The notes beneath the pieces are model-generated. The model was not told the DNA's origin. It made no database searches and worked only from the letters and a program-made list of their open reading frames with translations. From contig NZ_CAJPVI010000008.1 in NCBI RefSeq assembly GCF_905397435.1, positions 1 through 64,000 of the forward strand: a stretch of 64,000 bases of DNA, given 5' to 3'. Below, piece after piece: positions 48,167 to 57,225 of the stretch (the first letter of the stretch is position 1; the number at the start of each line of letters is the position of its first letter). The position numbers and the translations under genes were made by a program. Source of the stretch: Cupriavidus numazuensis (lineage in GTDB: Bacteria > Pseudomonadota > Gammaproteobacteria > Burkholderiales > Burkholderiaceae).

Positions 48167-48901
48167 ATGACGAACATGTCAGACAGCATCCAGACCGAGC
48201 CCGAATCCGAGGTACCCGCGGCGGCAACGGAAGACCACCGCACGCGCGTGGCCGCCATGCGCCGTGAAAAGACGCGTAACAAGCTGATCGAATCGGCGCT
48301 GGCAGTGTTTGCGGAGAAGGGACCGGACGGCGCGATGATCGACGACTTCATCGCCGCGGCCGGCGTCGCGCGGGGCACGTTCTACAACTATTTCCGCACC
48401 ACGGGCGAGTTGCTGTCGGCGGTGGCGGGCGATGTCAGCGACGAGGTGCTCGCTGTGATCGACCCGGTCGTGCGCGAGTTCGACGATCCGGCCATGCGAC
48501 TGGCCGTGGGGTGCCGGCTTTACATGCATACGGCCTGCCGCTATCCGCTGTGGGGGGCGTTCATCACGCGCGTGGGCACGCGGCGCGGCTCGCGCGGGCG
48601 GCTGCTTGACGCGTACATGACGCGCGACCTGGAAATCGGCATCGCGCAAGGGCGGTTCCGCATCCCGCACGTGGAGGTGGCGCGCGACCTGGCGCTGGGC
48701 GCGCTCGTTTATGGCATCGGGACCATGCTGCGTCCCGGGGCCCCGGCCGACTATCCCGAGCAAGTCATTCTGGCGGTGCTGCGGGCGCTCGGACTTGACG
48801 AAGCAGAGGCCACGCAACTCGCCTGCGCACCGCTGCCGCAGACACCGGCGCCGCAAGGTGTGATCTTCGAAAGGATCGCGGCGACTCCGCCGGTTGAGTG
48901 A
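48167..48901 (+). CDS. TetR-family regulator of aromatic cluster 1
   Basis: 244 residues from ATG at 48167; an internal ATG four codons later is possible. The TetR helix-turn-helix lies at about 35-85 (IDDFIAAAGVARGTFYNYFR). The C-terminal ligand domain is variable. Divergent from the hydrolase-dioxygenase-hydroxylase operon with palindromes between, so it is the likely local repressor. Confidence 0.85.
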   Translation: MTNMSDSIQTEPESEVPAAATEDHRTRVAAMRREKTRNKLIESALAVFAEKGPDGAMIDDFIAAAGVARGTFYNYFRTTGELLSAVAGDVSDEVLAVIDPVVREFDDPAMRLAVGCRLYMHTACRYPLWGAFITRVGTRRGSRGRLLDAYMTRDLEIGIAQGRFRIPHVEVARDLALGALVYGIGTMLRPGAPADYPEQVILAVLRALGLDEAEATQLACAPLPQTPAPQGVIFERIAATPPVE

Positions 48902-49076
48902 GCAGGACCCACAGCAGGTACGCGATGCGCCTGCTTGTCAGGCATTTCCTACGTGCGATTCAGTCCGCCCTGACGCCTGTTGTTGTCCCATACCGAAGGC
49001 ATCGGCGTCGCTGCGCATCTACCCTTGAAATCAAGAGGTGCCGGCAGTTGATGCGGCGCTGCCAAGGGAGTGACAG

Positions 49077-49292
49077 ATGCGAAATACCGATAATTCGCTG
49101 CGCGCACTGGTAGAGAAATGGTTGTCGCCGAGCGAGGCCAATCCCGCTCGGGTCGCCTGCTTCAGGCATCTTGCGAACCGCAAGGGATGCCTGGTCCAGG
49201 TTGAATCGGTGCATCCCACGCGGCGCTTGTCCATTGCCTTCTTCCGCCACGGCGACGGCGCGTGGTACGTGTTCCCGCCCGTCGCCGCCTAA
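49077..49292 (+). CDS. Small conserved-looking hypothetical protein (71 aa)
   Basis: 71 residues, MRNTDNSLRALVEKWLSPSE onward, with a good ribosome site (AAGGGAG, 7 bases before ATG). It has a basic, mixed alpha/beta composition (RRLSIAFFRHGDGAWYVFPP) with no signal or membrane segment. Its third-position GC matches the neighbours. No family recognised. It stands alone between the TetR gene and a convergent porin gene. Confidence 0.5.
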   Translation: MRNTDNSLRALVEKWLSPSEANPARVACFRHLANRKGCLVQVESVHPTRRLSIAFFRHGDGAWYVFPPVAA

Positions 49293-49332
49293 GCTCCGAT
49301 CGAAGAAGCGACTCGCTGCGATCTTCTGGCCA

Positions 49333-50502
49333 TCAGAAGATGTGGCGAATCCCCACCACGGCGCCGATCATCGAATTCTTGCCGTTGCCGAGCACAAGGC
49401 TGTTGCCTAGCGCGAGCGTGTTCGCGTACGTCGTCAGGCCGGAGTCCATCATGAGCCCCGCGTTCTTTGAGTAGGCCGTCGACAGGTAGAGTTCGGTCCG
49501 CTTCGACAGCGTGTAGCTGGCCAGCACGGTGACCTGCCACGGGTTGGGCAGGCTGGTATTGCCGAAGACGCTGCGCAGGTTGTCGTAGGTGTATTCGAGC
49601 GTGACGGAGAACGCGGGCAGGAACTGGTAATTCACGCCGACCCAGTAGTAGTCGTCACGCTGGATATCGCCACCCGCCGGACCCTTGCTCTGTCCCCAGC
49701 GGTAGCCGCCCATCACGCTGGCGGCCCCGGTGGAGTAACTGCCGCCGACCGCAAACTTGCGAAAGGTGCCACTGCTGGTGCCGATGGTGGGATTGACCTG
49801 GTCATACCCGGCGACCAGTCCCACCGCGCCGCCGTTATACGCCACCGCCGCGCCATAGGCACTGTCACGCCGCGCGCTGCCCGGCACCTCGCCATTGCCG
49901 CCCACCGCGAAGCCGGTGCCGACGACTTGCGGCAGCGCCATGCCCGTGCCGAACGAGTAGTGCGCGAGTGTGGTGACGGCGCCGAACTGCCCCGTGTACT
50001 TGACCATGTTGTCTTCGCGGAACGCCGCGCCCGACTGCAACGCGGCGGGCTCGTAGCCACCGTATCGCGTGGGCGAGAAATTCGCCAGCGCCTCGAACAT
50101 CGACGTGTACTGCCGGCCGAAGGAGAACTGGCCGACCGTGGCACTGGTCAGGCCGACGAACGCCTGCCGCCCGAACAGGCGGCCGCTCTGCTGCGGTGTG
50201 CCGGTGTCGAGGTTGAAGCCATTCTCGAGCACGAACACCGAACTCCAGCCGCCGCCGAGGTCCTCCTTGCCCCGCAAGCCCCAGCGCGAACCCGCGCGAT
50301 GGCCGGAGGTCAGCCGCACGACATCGTGCGCAGGGCCGGGATTGAAGCCGTTGGCCGCCGTCGGGACATTGCCGAGGTTGTTCACGTATTCAATGCCCAT
50401 GTCGGCGACGCCGTACAGCGTCACGCTGGATTGCGCGAAGGCGGCGCTGGTCCAGCACAGCGACAGCGCAGCCAATGCGGTACTTGCGGTGGTCGTTCTC
50501 AT
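49333..50502 (-). CDS. Gram-negative trimeric porin of aromatic cluster 2
   Basis: 389 residues from ATG at 50502 with GAGGAGA upstream. Signal peptide ends SLCWTSAAFAQ, then SSVTLYGVADMGIEYVNNLG, GSRWGLRGKEDLGGGWSSVF and VGQFSFGRQYTSMFEAL, and a terminal Phe. The upstream region carries a TCGTCAC-C-GTGACGA palindrome and a CCCTATCTTG box shared with two other cluster 2 promoters, so it probably belongs to that regulon. Confidence 0.9.
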   Translation of the reverse strand: MRTTTASTALAALSLCWTSAAFAQSSVTLYGVADMGIEYVNNLGNVPTAANGFNPGPAHDVVRLTSGHRAGSRWGLRGKEDLGGGWSSVFVLENGFNLDTGTPQQSGRLFGRQAFVGLTSATVGQFSFGRQYTSMFEALANFSPTRYGGYEPAALQSGAAFREDNMVKYTGQFGAVTTLAHYSFGTGMALPQVVGTGFAVGGNGEVPGSARRDSAYGAAVAYNGGAVGLVAGYDQVNPTIGTSSGTFRKFAVGGSYSTGAASVMGGYRWGQSKGPAGGDIQRDDYYWVGVNYQFLPAFSVTLEYTYDNLRSVFGNTSLPNPWQVTVLASYTLSKRTELYLSTAYSKNAGLMMDSGLTTYANTLALGNSLVLGNGKNSMIGAVVGIRHIF

Positions 50503-50612
50503 CTTGTCTCCTCGTTTCTGGTTCTCTCATTGCGCGTTGCTTTGCCACGCGCGGATGGCGTCGTGGCAAGAATCAACAACGTGTGAATTCTTATGAGGTG
50601 GAGGAGAGGGAA

Positions 50613-50622
50613 CAAGATAGGG
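50613..50622 (-). promoter_or_regulatory. CCCTATCTTG box upstream of porin
   Basis: The minus strand reads CGCATTCCCTATCTTG. The ten bases CCCTATCTTG recur before the cluster 2 monooxygenase gene and the amidohydrolase gene. TATCTT may serve as a -10 element. Confidence 0.5.
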
Positions 50623-50647
50623 AATGCGCAGCGTTGAGCGTACACAT

Positions 50648-50662
50648 TCGTCACCGTGACGA
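50648..50662. promoter_or_regulatory. Palindrome upstream of the cluster 2 porin
   Basis: TCGTCAC-C-GTGACGA is a perfect 15-bp inverted repeat. The half site TGACGAAT occurs twice here and once in the TetR/monooxygenase intergenic region (52457-52464), suggesting a common regulator, most simply the TetR protein at 51687-52469. Confidence 0.55.
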
Positions 50663-50882
50663 TTCGTCATCGGTGGCGGTGTAGCAGCGCGCGTTGGTTT
50701 TTGCTCGGCCGAACGGGCCTTCGAGCAGAGGCCGTGCGTGTTGCCGCAGCGCGAATGTGCTGCAGCGGCGGACAGTTGCGTTGACAGCTGTGCACGCTGA
50801 GTTGGGGGCATTTCCTGAGTGGTTTGTGGGTGGTGGATTTCTAGAATTGCAAAGAAATTGGTTCCTCGCATGGTTGCTGGGA

Positions 50883-51612
50883 GTGTCGTGCTTGGCGGGC
50901 GCCGCTGTTTCGCCGGCGTAGCCGGCGAGTCACTTTTGTCCGAGCGACAAAAGTAACCAAAAACGCGTTTTGGTTGCCCCAAAGGGGCGAATTTTTATCG
51001 TAGTGTGCTGAGGGTGTTGTACGGGTATGGGCTTCAGAGTCAGTTACGCTGCCTGCCGCGTGGGGCACCACCGTGAGTGGGAATACAGCGCTGATTGAAC
51101 GAGCCCTGCAAGCGTCTGTGGCCCCTGCTGCCGGCGATATCGTGTGATCGCCTTCGGCTGCGCTACGCGCAGAGCTCAAGTCTGAGCACACAAGTCCAGG
51201 GCAAACCACGCCTCGGTGACGACGCCCGCGCATGGCATGCCGAAGTCGAGAAGGGACCTTGGACGAACCGGGGCGCCAGCGACGTTGATGAGCTCGCCCC
51301 CAGACGACGACGCGCGCGCAGCGCAGCCGAAGGCGTCCCACCGCAGAGGCTATTGAAACGCTGTACCCGAGTCCGTCTTGGGGATCGTCCAAAAGCCGTG
51401 CCGCGCCAGGCACAGGTTCTGACTCACATGGCGTAGCAGGTTGGAACGGCCGACCACCATCGCTGGCGTCCAAAGCCGCTTGAACGACTGCCACCGTGGA
51501 ATTGATGGCCAGCGGCAACGACGCGCTTTTCTGCCTACTCTTTTGTCGCTCGGACAAAAGAGTAGGTCGCCGGCTACGCCGGCGAAACAGCGGCGCCAGC
51601 CATGATCGATAA
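50883..51612 (-). repeat. Composite dispersed repeat, copy C (S-Y type)
   Basis: Opposite orientation to copies A and B. Left end module with T-rich hairpin 50932-50954 (arms ACTTTTGTC / GACAAAAGT); half Y (about 50960-51272), unlike X of copies A/B; half S in reverse (51273-51526); right T-rich hairpin 51535-51565 (13-bp arms CTACTCTTTTGTC / GACAAAAGAGTAG); and one right GCCGGC module. No tandem end unit follows. It fills most of the 1.18-kb gap between porin and TetR genes; the left 380 bp of that gap hold the porin promoter region and nothing else recognisable. Confidence 0.85.
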
Positions 51613-51686
51613 CCCAGTCCCAACAAGAGCCCATGCAATTCGGCGCAAAAAACCAAAAAACAGGCCTGGTGTACGAAGCAACCGGC

Positions 51687-52469
51687 TCAGGCACCAGCGC
51701 GCCACGTCTCCCGCACGCTCTGCGGCAGCCCGGCCACCAGCTCGCGCGATGTCTCGGTCGCCTTCAGCGCGCGTCGTTTCTCCACGGCAAGGCCGCGCAG
51801 CGTGATGCGAATCGTACTGTCGATGTACTGCTCGGGATCTTTCGTGCGCTTGAGCAGGATCGTGCGGATGCCCTCGACCGTGGCCCCCATCACGGAATCG
51901 ACAGCCGCCTGGAGGTTGTCGAACTCCATCACGCCGTCGATCGCACCGTTGCGCAGGTCTTTCATGAGGTACGTCAGCATCTCCGATTTCTGCGCAACCA
52001 ACTCCGCGCGCAACACGAATGCGGCCCAGCGGTGGTCAGTCAGCGCCCGCGTGAGGAACAGGCGCAGGCCGGTGCTCACGCGGTTCACGGGGTCCGTCAC
52101 GGCGTCGTAGATCGGCAGCATGTCCTGCGTCATCTGGTCGGTCACTTCGCGGCCGACCGCGATCAGCGCCTCGTCGAGCGAGTTGAAGTGCTTGTAGAAC
52201 GTGCCGCGCGAGATCTCGGCCTCGCGCGCGACATCTTCGATCGACGTCGAGATCTTCGATCGGTCTGCGTACAGATCCATGATCGCGCGAAGGATGCGCG
52301 CGCGCATGGCCTCGCGCTTCTTGCGCGCGGTGACGGTGCGATGGTCTTCGCGTTCGGTGGGAGTGAAGGTGAGCGGGGGCACTTGGTTGACCTCGGGTTT
52401 GGCTTGGCTTTTCGCCTTGTATGTGGCCTTTGGATGTGGCCTCGGATCGTTGCAGTGACGAATGTTCAT
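51687..52469 (-). CDS. TetR-family regulator of aromatic cluster 2
   Basis: 260 residues. A basic N-terminal extension of about 45 residues precedes the TetR domain (about 50-105, IEDVAREAEISRGTFYKHFN). The ligand domain follows. The start at 52469 lies only 97 bp from the divergent monooxygenase start, so one binding site can control both genes. TGACGAAT half sites at its start and before the porin gene suggest a small regulon. Confidence 0.85.
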   Translation of the reverse strand: MNIRHCNDPRPHPKATYKAKSQAKPEVNQVPPLTFTPTEREDHRTVTARKKREAMRARILRAIMDLYADRSKISTSIEDVAREAEISRGTFYKHFNSLDEALIAVGREVTDQMTQDMLPIYDAVTDPVNRVSTGLRLFLTRALTDHRWAAFVLRAELVAQKSEMLTYLMKDLRNGAIDGVMEFDNLQAAVDSVMGATVEGIRTILLKRTKDPEQYIDSTIRITLRGLAVEKRRALKATETSRELVAGLPQSVRETWRAGA

Positions 52470-52486
52470 GCCGACGCGGCCGAAAA

Positions 52487-52496
52487 CCCTATCTTG
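52487..52496 (+). promoter_or_regulatory. CCCTATCTTG box upstream of monooxygenase operon
   Basis: Same ten bases as before the porin and amidohydrolase genes, 70 bp before the start codon. TATCTT could act as -10; no good -35 is visible, as expected for an activated promoter. Confidence 0.5.
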
Positions 52497-52566
52497 CCTG
52501 ATTTGGCTGCGTTCCTACAATAACGAAAACGTCATTCTTAGCAACGACCAGACAAAGGAGACCTTC

Positions 52567-53799
52567 ATGACGCTGGCTGCCGCAACCGATATCCGATCCA
52601 CCAACGCGTCCGACGACGCCTCGATTCGCGCTGACCTGCTGCGCCGCGCAGCGGCCATGGTGCCCACGCTGCGCGCCCGTGCCCCGGAAGTCGACGCCAT
52701 GGCGCGGCTGCCCGAATCGACCGTGGCCGAGCTTGACGACGCCGGCATCCTCGACATGATGGTGCCGAAGCGCGCCGGCGGCCTGCAGGCCTCTCTGCGC
52801 ACCTACATGGAAGTCGTCAGCGAGATCGGCCGGGGCGACGGCTCGGCCGGCTGGGCGTGCGCGCTGATCAACGTCTGCAACTGGATGGCCGCAGCATGCC
52901 TGCCGAAAGCGGCGCGCGACGAAGTCTTCGCGTCCGGCGGCAAGGTGCGCACCGCTGGCGTGCTATCTCCGCGCAAGGCCGTGGTGAAGCGCGTGGAGGG
53001 CGGTTACCTCGTGGAAGAGGGCATGTGGGGCTTCAATAGCGGTGTCTACCACGCACAGTGGGACCTGCTGGGTATTCCTCTGGTCGACGAAGCGGGCAAC
53101 GTGTTGGACCAGGGCATGGCATTGTTCCCGACCTCGGACGTCGAGTTCCTCAATGACTGGGACACCATCGCGCTGCGTGGCAGTGGCAGCACCTCGGTCA
53201 CCGTGAAGAACAAGTTCGTGCCGGATTCGCGCGTCACGCGGCTTTCGACGATTCTCGCGGGCGACTACATCGCGCAGTTCGGTGATGACGAAGCGCTGTA
53301 TCGCATGGCCTTCATGCCCGTCGCGGCGATCATCCTGACCTTCCCGGCGCTCGGCATCGCGCGTGCCGCGCAGGAGATGTTCCTCGAAAAGCTGCCCGGC
53401 CGCGGCATCCAGTACACGTGGTACGAAAAGCAGTCGGAGGCCACCGTCACGCACCTGCAGGCTGGCGAAGCCTCGGCCATGATCGACGCCGCCCGGCTGA
53501 TCGTCGAGCGCTGTGTCGACGAGATCGACGCCCACGGCAGGGCCGGCACCATGCCGGGCGAGCTGACCCGTGCCCGCATTCGCAGGGACACCGGTTACGC
53601 CAGCAAGATGATGTGGGACGCGGTCGACATTCTGGCCAGCGCCTCGGGCGGCTCGCTGGCCGGTGCGCGCAACCCGTTCAACCGTGTGTGGCGCGATGCG
53701 CGCGTGGCCAATCTGCACGGCATCGTCTGCACCACCACCAACCTGGAACTGTACGGCCGCATGCTGTGCGGCCAGGCGCCGAACACGCCGTTGGTCTGA
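52567..53799 (+). CDS. Two-component flavin monooxygenase, oxygenase component (acyl-CoA dehydrogenase fold)
   Basis: 410 residues from ATG at 52567 with AAAGGAG upstream. The protein has the acyl-CoA dehydrogenase fold of group D monooxygenases such as HsaA: helical N-terminal domain (LDDAGILDMMVPKRAGG), GDGSAGWACALINVCNW, a beta domain (GVYHAQWDLLGIPL) and a C-terminal helical bundle. It would use reduced flavin from the reductase encoded 18 bp downstream to hydroxylate a phenolic or related ring. First gene of the cluster 2 operon, under the divergent TetR gene. Confidence 0.85.
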   Translation: MTLAAATDIRSTNASDDASIRADLLRRAAAMVPTLRARAPEVDAMARLPESTVAELDDAGILDMMVPKRAGGLQASLRTYMEVVSEIGRGDGSAGWACALINVCNWMAAACLPKAARDEVFASGGKVRTAGVLSPRKAVVKRVEGGYLVEEGMWGFNSGVYHAQWDLLGIPLVDEAGNVLDQGMALFPTSDVEFLNDWDTIALRGSGSTSVTVKNKFVPDSRVTRLSTILAGDYIAQFGDDEALYRMAFMPVAAIILTFPALGIARAAQEMFLEKLPGRGIQYTWYEKQSEATVTHLQAGEASAMIDAARLIVERCVDEIDAHGRAGTMPGELTRARIRRDTGYASKMMWDAVDILASASGGSLAGARNPFNRVWRDARVANLHGIVCTTTNLELYGRMLCGQAPNTPLV

Positions 53800-53817
53800 G
53801 CGCAGGAGGGTATTGCC

Positions 53818-54315
53818 ATGAGCACTGCCATCAATGATCCCGCGAGCTTTCGCCGCGTGATGGGCAAGTTCGCCACCGGCGTCACCGTGGTGACCTGGCT
53901 GCGTGACGGCGCCCCCGCCGGCATGACGGCCAACGCATTCATGTCGGTCTCGCTGGAGCCGCAACTGGTGCTGGTGTCGGCGCGCAACGCGTCGCGCTTC
54001 TGTGCGTCGGTCGGCACGGGCCATACGTTCGGCATCAACTTCCTTGGCGAGCATCAGGAGGACCTGAGCGCGCACTTCGGCGGCAAGGCCAGCGAAGGAC
54101 TCGGCGCGATGGCGATGCATGGTTCGGGCACGCCGTACCTGCCGGAAAGCCTCGCCCACCTGATCGTGCGCGTGGCTGCCATCCATCCGGCCGGCGATCA
54201 CAGGCTCTACGTCGCCGAGGTGATGGCTCTCGAAGAGAACGCCGAAGCCAGCCCGCTGCTGTTCTACGGCGGGCGTTATGGACGGCTGGCTGGCCAACAG
54301 GCCTGCCGCGCGTAG
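53818..54315 (+). CDS. Flavin reductase of the two-component monooxygenase (HpaC-like)
   Basis: 165 residues, ATG with AGGAGGG upstream. Flavin-reductase fold signatures: FRRVMGKFATGVTVVTW, AGMTANAFMSVSLEPQLVL, FGINFLGEHQEDLSAHF and a final LLFYGGRYGRL. It supplies reduced FMN/FAD to the oxygenase encoded just upstream; the tandem order supports a dedicated pair. Confidence 0.9.
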   Translation: MSTAINDPASFRRVMGKFATGVTVVTWLRDGAPAGMTANAFMSVSLEPQLVLVSARNASRFCASVGTGHTFGINFLGEHQEDLSAHFGGKASEGLGAMAMHGSGTPYLPESLAHLIVRVAAIHPAGDHRLYVAEVMALEENAEASPLLFYGGRYGRLAGQQACRA

Positions 54316-54394
54316 TTCTGCGGACCCGGCAGGCGCCGGGCCGCCCCCATTTGACAGCCACCGCGAAGACGGTGGCGCTGACGAGGAGACAAGC

Positions 54395-55717
54395 ATGATC
54401 CACAGAAAGGAAGCACGCACGCTCGGCCTGGCCGCGCTCGGTGCGATGCTCGAGTACTACGACTTCGTGATCTTCCTGTTCGTCGCCGCGGCGATCAGCG
54501 AGACGTTCTTCCCGCCCGGCGTATCGCCATGGGTCAGCCAGATGCAGACGCTCGGCATCTTCGCGGTCGGTTACCTGGTGCGGCCCGTGGCTGGCATCGT
54601 GCTTGCGCACTTCGCCGACCTGTTCGGCCGCAAGAAGATGTTCATCTTCCTGATGATCCTGATGGCGGTGCCGACCTTCCTGATCGGCGTGCTGCCAACG
54701 TACGAGCAGGTCGGCGTGCTGGCGCCGCTGGCCCTGCTGGTGCTGCGCGCGCTGCAGGGTTGCGCCGTCGGTGGAGAATTTCCAGGCGCGGCGGTGTTCG
54801 TGTCGGAGCATGCATCGCCGTCGCGGCTCGGCACCGCAAGCGGCACCATGCACGGCATCGTGCTGGCCGGCTTGCTGCTCGGGACCGGGGCGGCTGCCGC
54901 GTCGGCATATATCGCCAGCGCTACCGGCATCCCGTCGCTGGCGTGGCGGCTGCCGTTCATCGTCGGCGGGTTGTTCGGGCTGACCGCGTCGTACCTGCGC
55001 CGGCAACTTGAGGAATCGCCACTGTACGCGGGCATCCAGCAGTCGCGCCAACTAGCGAAATCCACGCCGATCTCCATCGTATTGAAGGAGCACGCCGACG
55101 CCTGCCTGTTCGGCCTGGCACTGGGTTTCACCATGGCGATCGGGACGGTGGTCTTCTTCCAGTACATGCCGACGCTGCTTGCGACGCAATACGGCGTGCC
55201 GCGTCAGGCCGCGTTGCAGGCAAATATGTGGGGCTCGTTCGCGCTGTGCCTGTCGATGCCGTTCTGGGGCCGCCTCAGCGACAAGCTCGGCTGGGCACGC
55301 TCGCTTGGCGTGGGAGCACTGGCAATGCTGGTGGCGTCGATCGGCTTCTTCCAGTGGCTGCCGGGCGTGCTGGGGGGACAGGGTTCGCTGCCGCTGCTGT
55401 TTGCGCTGCCCGGCGTGGCGCTCGGGTCAGTGGTCGCGCTGGTGCCGGGACTGGTCTCGGCGTTGTTCCCGACCCATGTGCGCCAGAGCGGCTACGCGGT
55501 GCCGTACAACGTCGGCGCGGCCCTGTTCGGCGGCCTGACGCCGCTCGCGCTGGCCTGGATGGTGCGCGCGTATGGGCCGGAAGCGGCGATGTATCCGGTC
55601 ATGGCGACGGCCGTCGTCACCGCAGTGCTGGCGTTCAAGGTGCGCGACATGCGGCTGTACCTCGGCGTGGTGGAACCGCAGGCGGAGCCCGTGGCCACGG
55701 CCCGCGAAGCAGCTTGA
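54395..55717 (+). CDS. MFS transporter, MHS-like (ProP/ShiA branch)
   Basis: 440 residues from ATG at 54395, preceded by GAGGAGAC; an overlapping earlier start is not needed. The N-terminal GAMLEYYDFVIFLFVAAAIS and VRPVAGIVLAHFADLFGRKK are typical for the metabolite:H+ symporter family; RALQGCAVGGEFPGAAVFV is also characteristic. Twelve helices. Likely importer of the aromatic acid degraded by cluster 2. Confidence 0.87.
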   Translation: MIHRKEARTLGLAALGAMLEYYDFVIFLFVAAAISETFFPPGVSPWVSQMQTLGIFAVGYLVRPVAGIVLAHFADLFGRKKMFIFLMILMAVPTFLIGVLPTYEQVGVLAPLALLVLRALQGCAVGGEFPGAAVFVSEHASPSRLGTASGTMHGIVLAGLLLGTGAAAASAYIASATGIPSLAWRLPFIVGGLFGLTASYLRRQLEESPLYAGIQQSRQLAKSTPISIVLKEHADACLFGLALGFTMAIGTVVFFQYMPTLLATQYGVPRQAALQANMWGSFALCLSMPFWGRLSDKLGWARSLGVGALAMLVASIGFFQWLPGVLGGQGSLPLLFALPGVALGSVVALVPGLVSALFPTHVRQSGYAVPYNVGAALFGGLTPLALAWMVRAYGPEAAMYPVMATAVVTAVLAFKVRDMRLYLGVVEPQAEPVATAREAA

Positions 55718-55732
55718 GCGCGAGGAGACGCC

Positions 55733-56341
55733 ATGCAAGACAGACTGCAAGCCATGCTCGACAAGGCCGAGATTGCCGAGGTCGTGCAGACCGAACGCGC
55801 CGCGCGTGACCAGGCCCAATGGGCGCGGATGCTCGATACGTACCATGCCGATTCGGTGGTTGATCTGTCGTGGTTTCACGGCAGCGGGCCGGAGTTCGTC
55901 GCGGCATCGCGCCGGATGTACGAGGCGGGCCGGCACTCGGCCCACCAGATGGGCCCAACGCTGGTCATGCTGAACGGCGACCGTGCGCTCGCCCAGACGC
56001 CGTGCGCGGTGACCGCGCGTGCGCAACTCGATGGCGTGGAAGTCGAAGTCACCACACACTCGCGGCTGCATGAGCGCGTGGAGCGTCGCGATGGCGTCTG
56101 GCGCATTGCGCGCATGGGCATCGTCTACCTGCGCGACGGACTGGCGGTGGTCAATCCATCGGCGCGGATTGAACTCGATGACGCGAAGCTGGCTGCCTAT
56201 CGCCCCACCTATCGCTTCCTGTCCTACCTGCTGGCGCATGTCGGCCAGCAGCCTCGCCTTGATTTACCCGGTATCGATCGCCCGGAGACCGTCCAGCCGC
56301 TACTCGACAGCGATGACGCGTGGCTGGCCGGTGCCGGCTGA
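55733..56341 (+). CDS. SnoaL/NTF2-like protein (203-codon)
   Basis: 202 residues starting 15 bp after the transporter gene. The SnoaL-like alpha+beta barrel pattern is visible: helical start IAEVVQTERAARDQAQWARM, LDTYHADSVVDLSWFHGSGP, then strands ALAQTPCAVTARAQLDGVEV and VERRDGVWRIARMGIVYLRD. Members may be isomerases, hydratases or dehydratases. Its place in a ring-degradation operon suggests processing of an intermediate. A second SnoaL-like gene lies at 58165. Confidence 0.75.
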   Translation: MQDRLQAMLDKAEIAEVVQTERAARDQAQWARMLDTYHADSVVDLSWFHGSGPEFVAASRRMYEAGRHSAHQMGPTLVMLNGDRALAQTPCAVTARAQLDGVEVEVTTHSRLHERVERRDGVWRIARMGIVYLRDGLAVVNPSARIELDDAKLAAYRPTYRFLSYLLAHVGQQPRLDLPGIDRPETVQPLLDSDDAWLAGAG

Positions 56342-56372
56342 TTCCCCAAACTTTCACCAGAGAACACTTCCC

Positions 56373-57212
56373 ATGCGATATCTCCGCTTCATTCTCGATG
56401 GCAAGAAGCAAACCGGCGTGCGCGACGGCGACAAGATCCGTGTGCTTGGCGACATGCCGCTCGAAACGCTGCTCGCCAACGGCGTCGACCTCGAAAGCTA
56501 TGCCGACAACGTCGCCGGCGACGCGCTGGTCACCGAGGCCGACGTGACCTTCCTGCCCGTGCTGGAGCATCCGCCCAAGCTGCTCTGCGTCGGCCTGAAT
56601 TACGCGGACCACACGCGCGAAAGCAAGCTCGAACAGCCGAAGTACCCGACCATGTTCCCGCGCTACGACACGAGCCTGACCGGCCACGGCCAGCCCATCG
56701 TGCGTCCGCGCGTGTCGGACTCGCTCGACTTCGAAGGTGAGTTCGCGGTGATCCTGAAATCCGGGGGCCGCCATATCCGCAAGGACGAGGCGCTTCGCCA
56801 CGCGGCTGGCTATGCGCTGTTCAACGACGGTTCGGTGCGCGAGTACCAGTTCCTCGCGCCGCAATGGACCATGGGCAAGAACTTCGACGACACCGGTGCG
56901 TTTGGCCCGGAGCTGGTCACCGCCAGCGAAGTGCCGCCCGGTGCGAAAGGACTGACGCTGGAGACGCGCCTGAATGGCCAGGTCGTGCAGTCGGCCAGCA
57001 CCGACACGCTGATTTTCGATGTCGCCACGCTGATCTCGACGCTCAGCGAAGCGCTGACCCTTGAAGCCGGTGACGTGATCGTCACCGGCACGCCGAGCGG
57101 CGTGGGTTGGGCGCGCGAGCCAAAGCTGGTGATGCGGGCCGGCGATGTGTGCGAAGTCAGCCTGACCGGCTTCGCCACGCTGCGAAATCCCATTGCCGAT
57201 GAAGCCGCCTGA
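56373..57212 (+). CDS. Fumarylacetoacetate hydrolase-family enzyme, paralogue 2
   Basis: 279 residues from ATG at 56373. The same signatures as the cluster 1 copy: LCVGLNYADHTRES, SLDFEGEFAVILKSGGRHIR, NDGSVREYQFLAPQWTMG, GDVIVTGTPSGVGWAREP. Resemblance runs over the full length, so the two FAH genes arose by duplication together with their dioxygenase neighbours. Likely acts on the ring-cleavage product of the VOC enzyme encoded next. Confidence 0.87.
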   Translation: MRYLRFILDGKKQTGVRDGDKIRVLGDMPLETLLANGVDLESYADNVAGDALVTEADVTFLPVLEHPPKLLCVGLNYADHTRESKLEQPKYPTMFPRYDTSLTGHGQPIVRPRVSDSLDFEGEFAVILKSGGRHIRKDEALRHAAGYALFNDGSVREYQFLAPQWTMGKNFDDTGAFGPELVTASEVPPGAKGLTLETRLNGQVVQSASTDTLIFDVATLISTLSEALTLEAGDVIVTGTPSGVGWAREPKLVMRAGDVCEVSLTGFATLRNPIADEAA

Positions 57213-57225
57213 TCGGGAGAGAACC

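Noticed and set aside
55427..56239. 270-codon minus-strand frame opposite the SnoaL-like gene
   Set aside because: Arg/His-rich shadow frame with no start signal, while the plus-strand gene fits the operon spacing.
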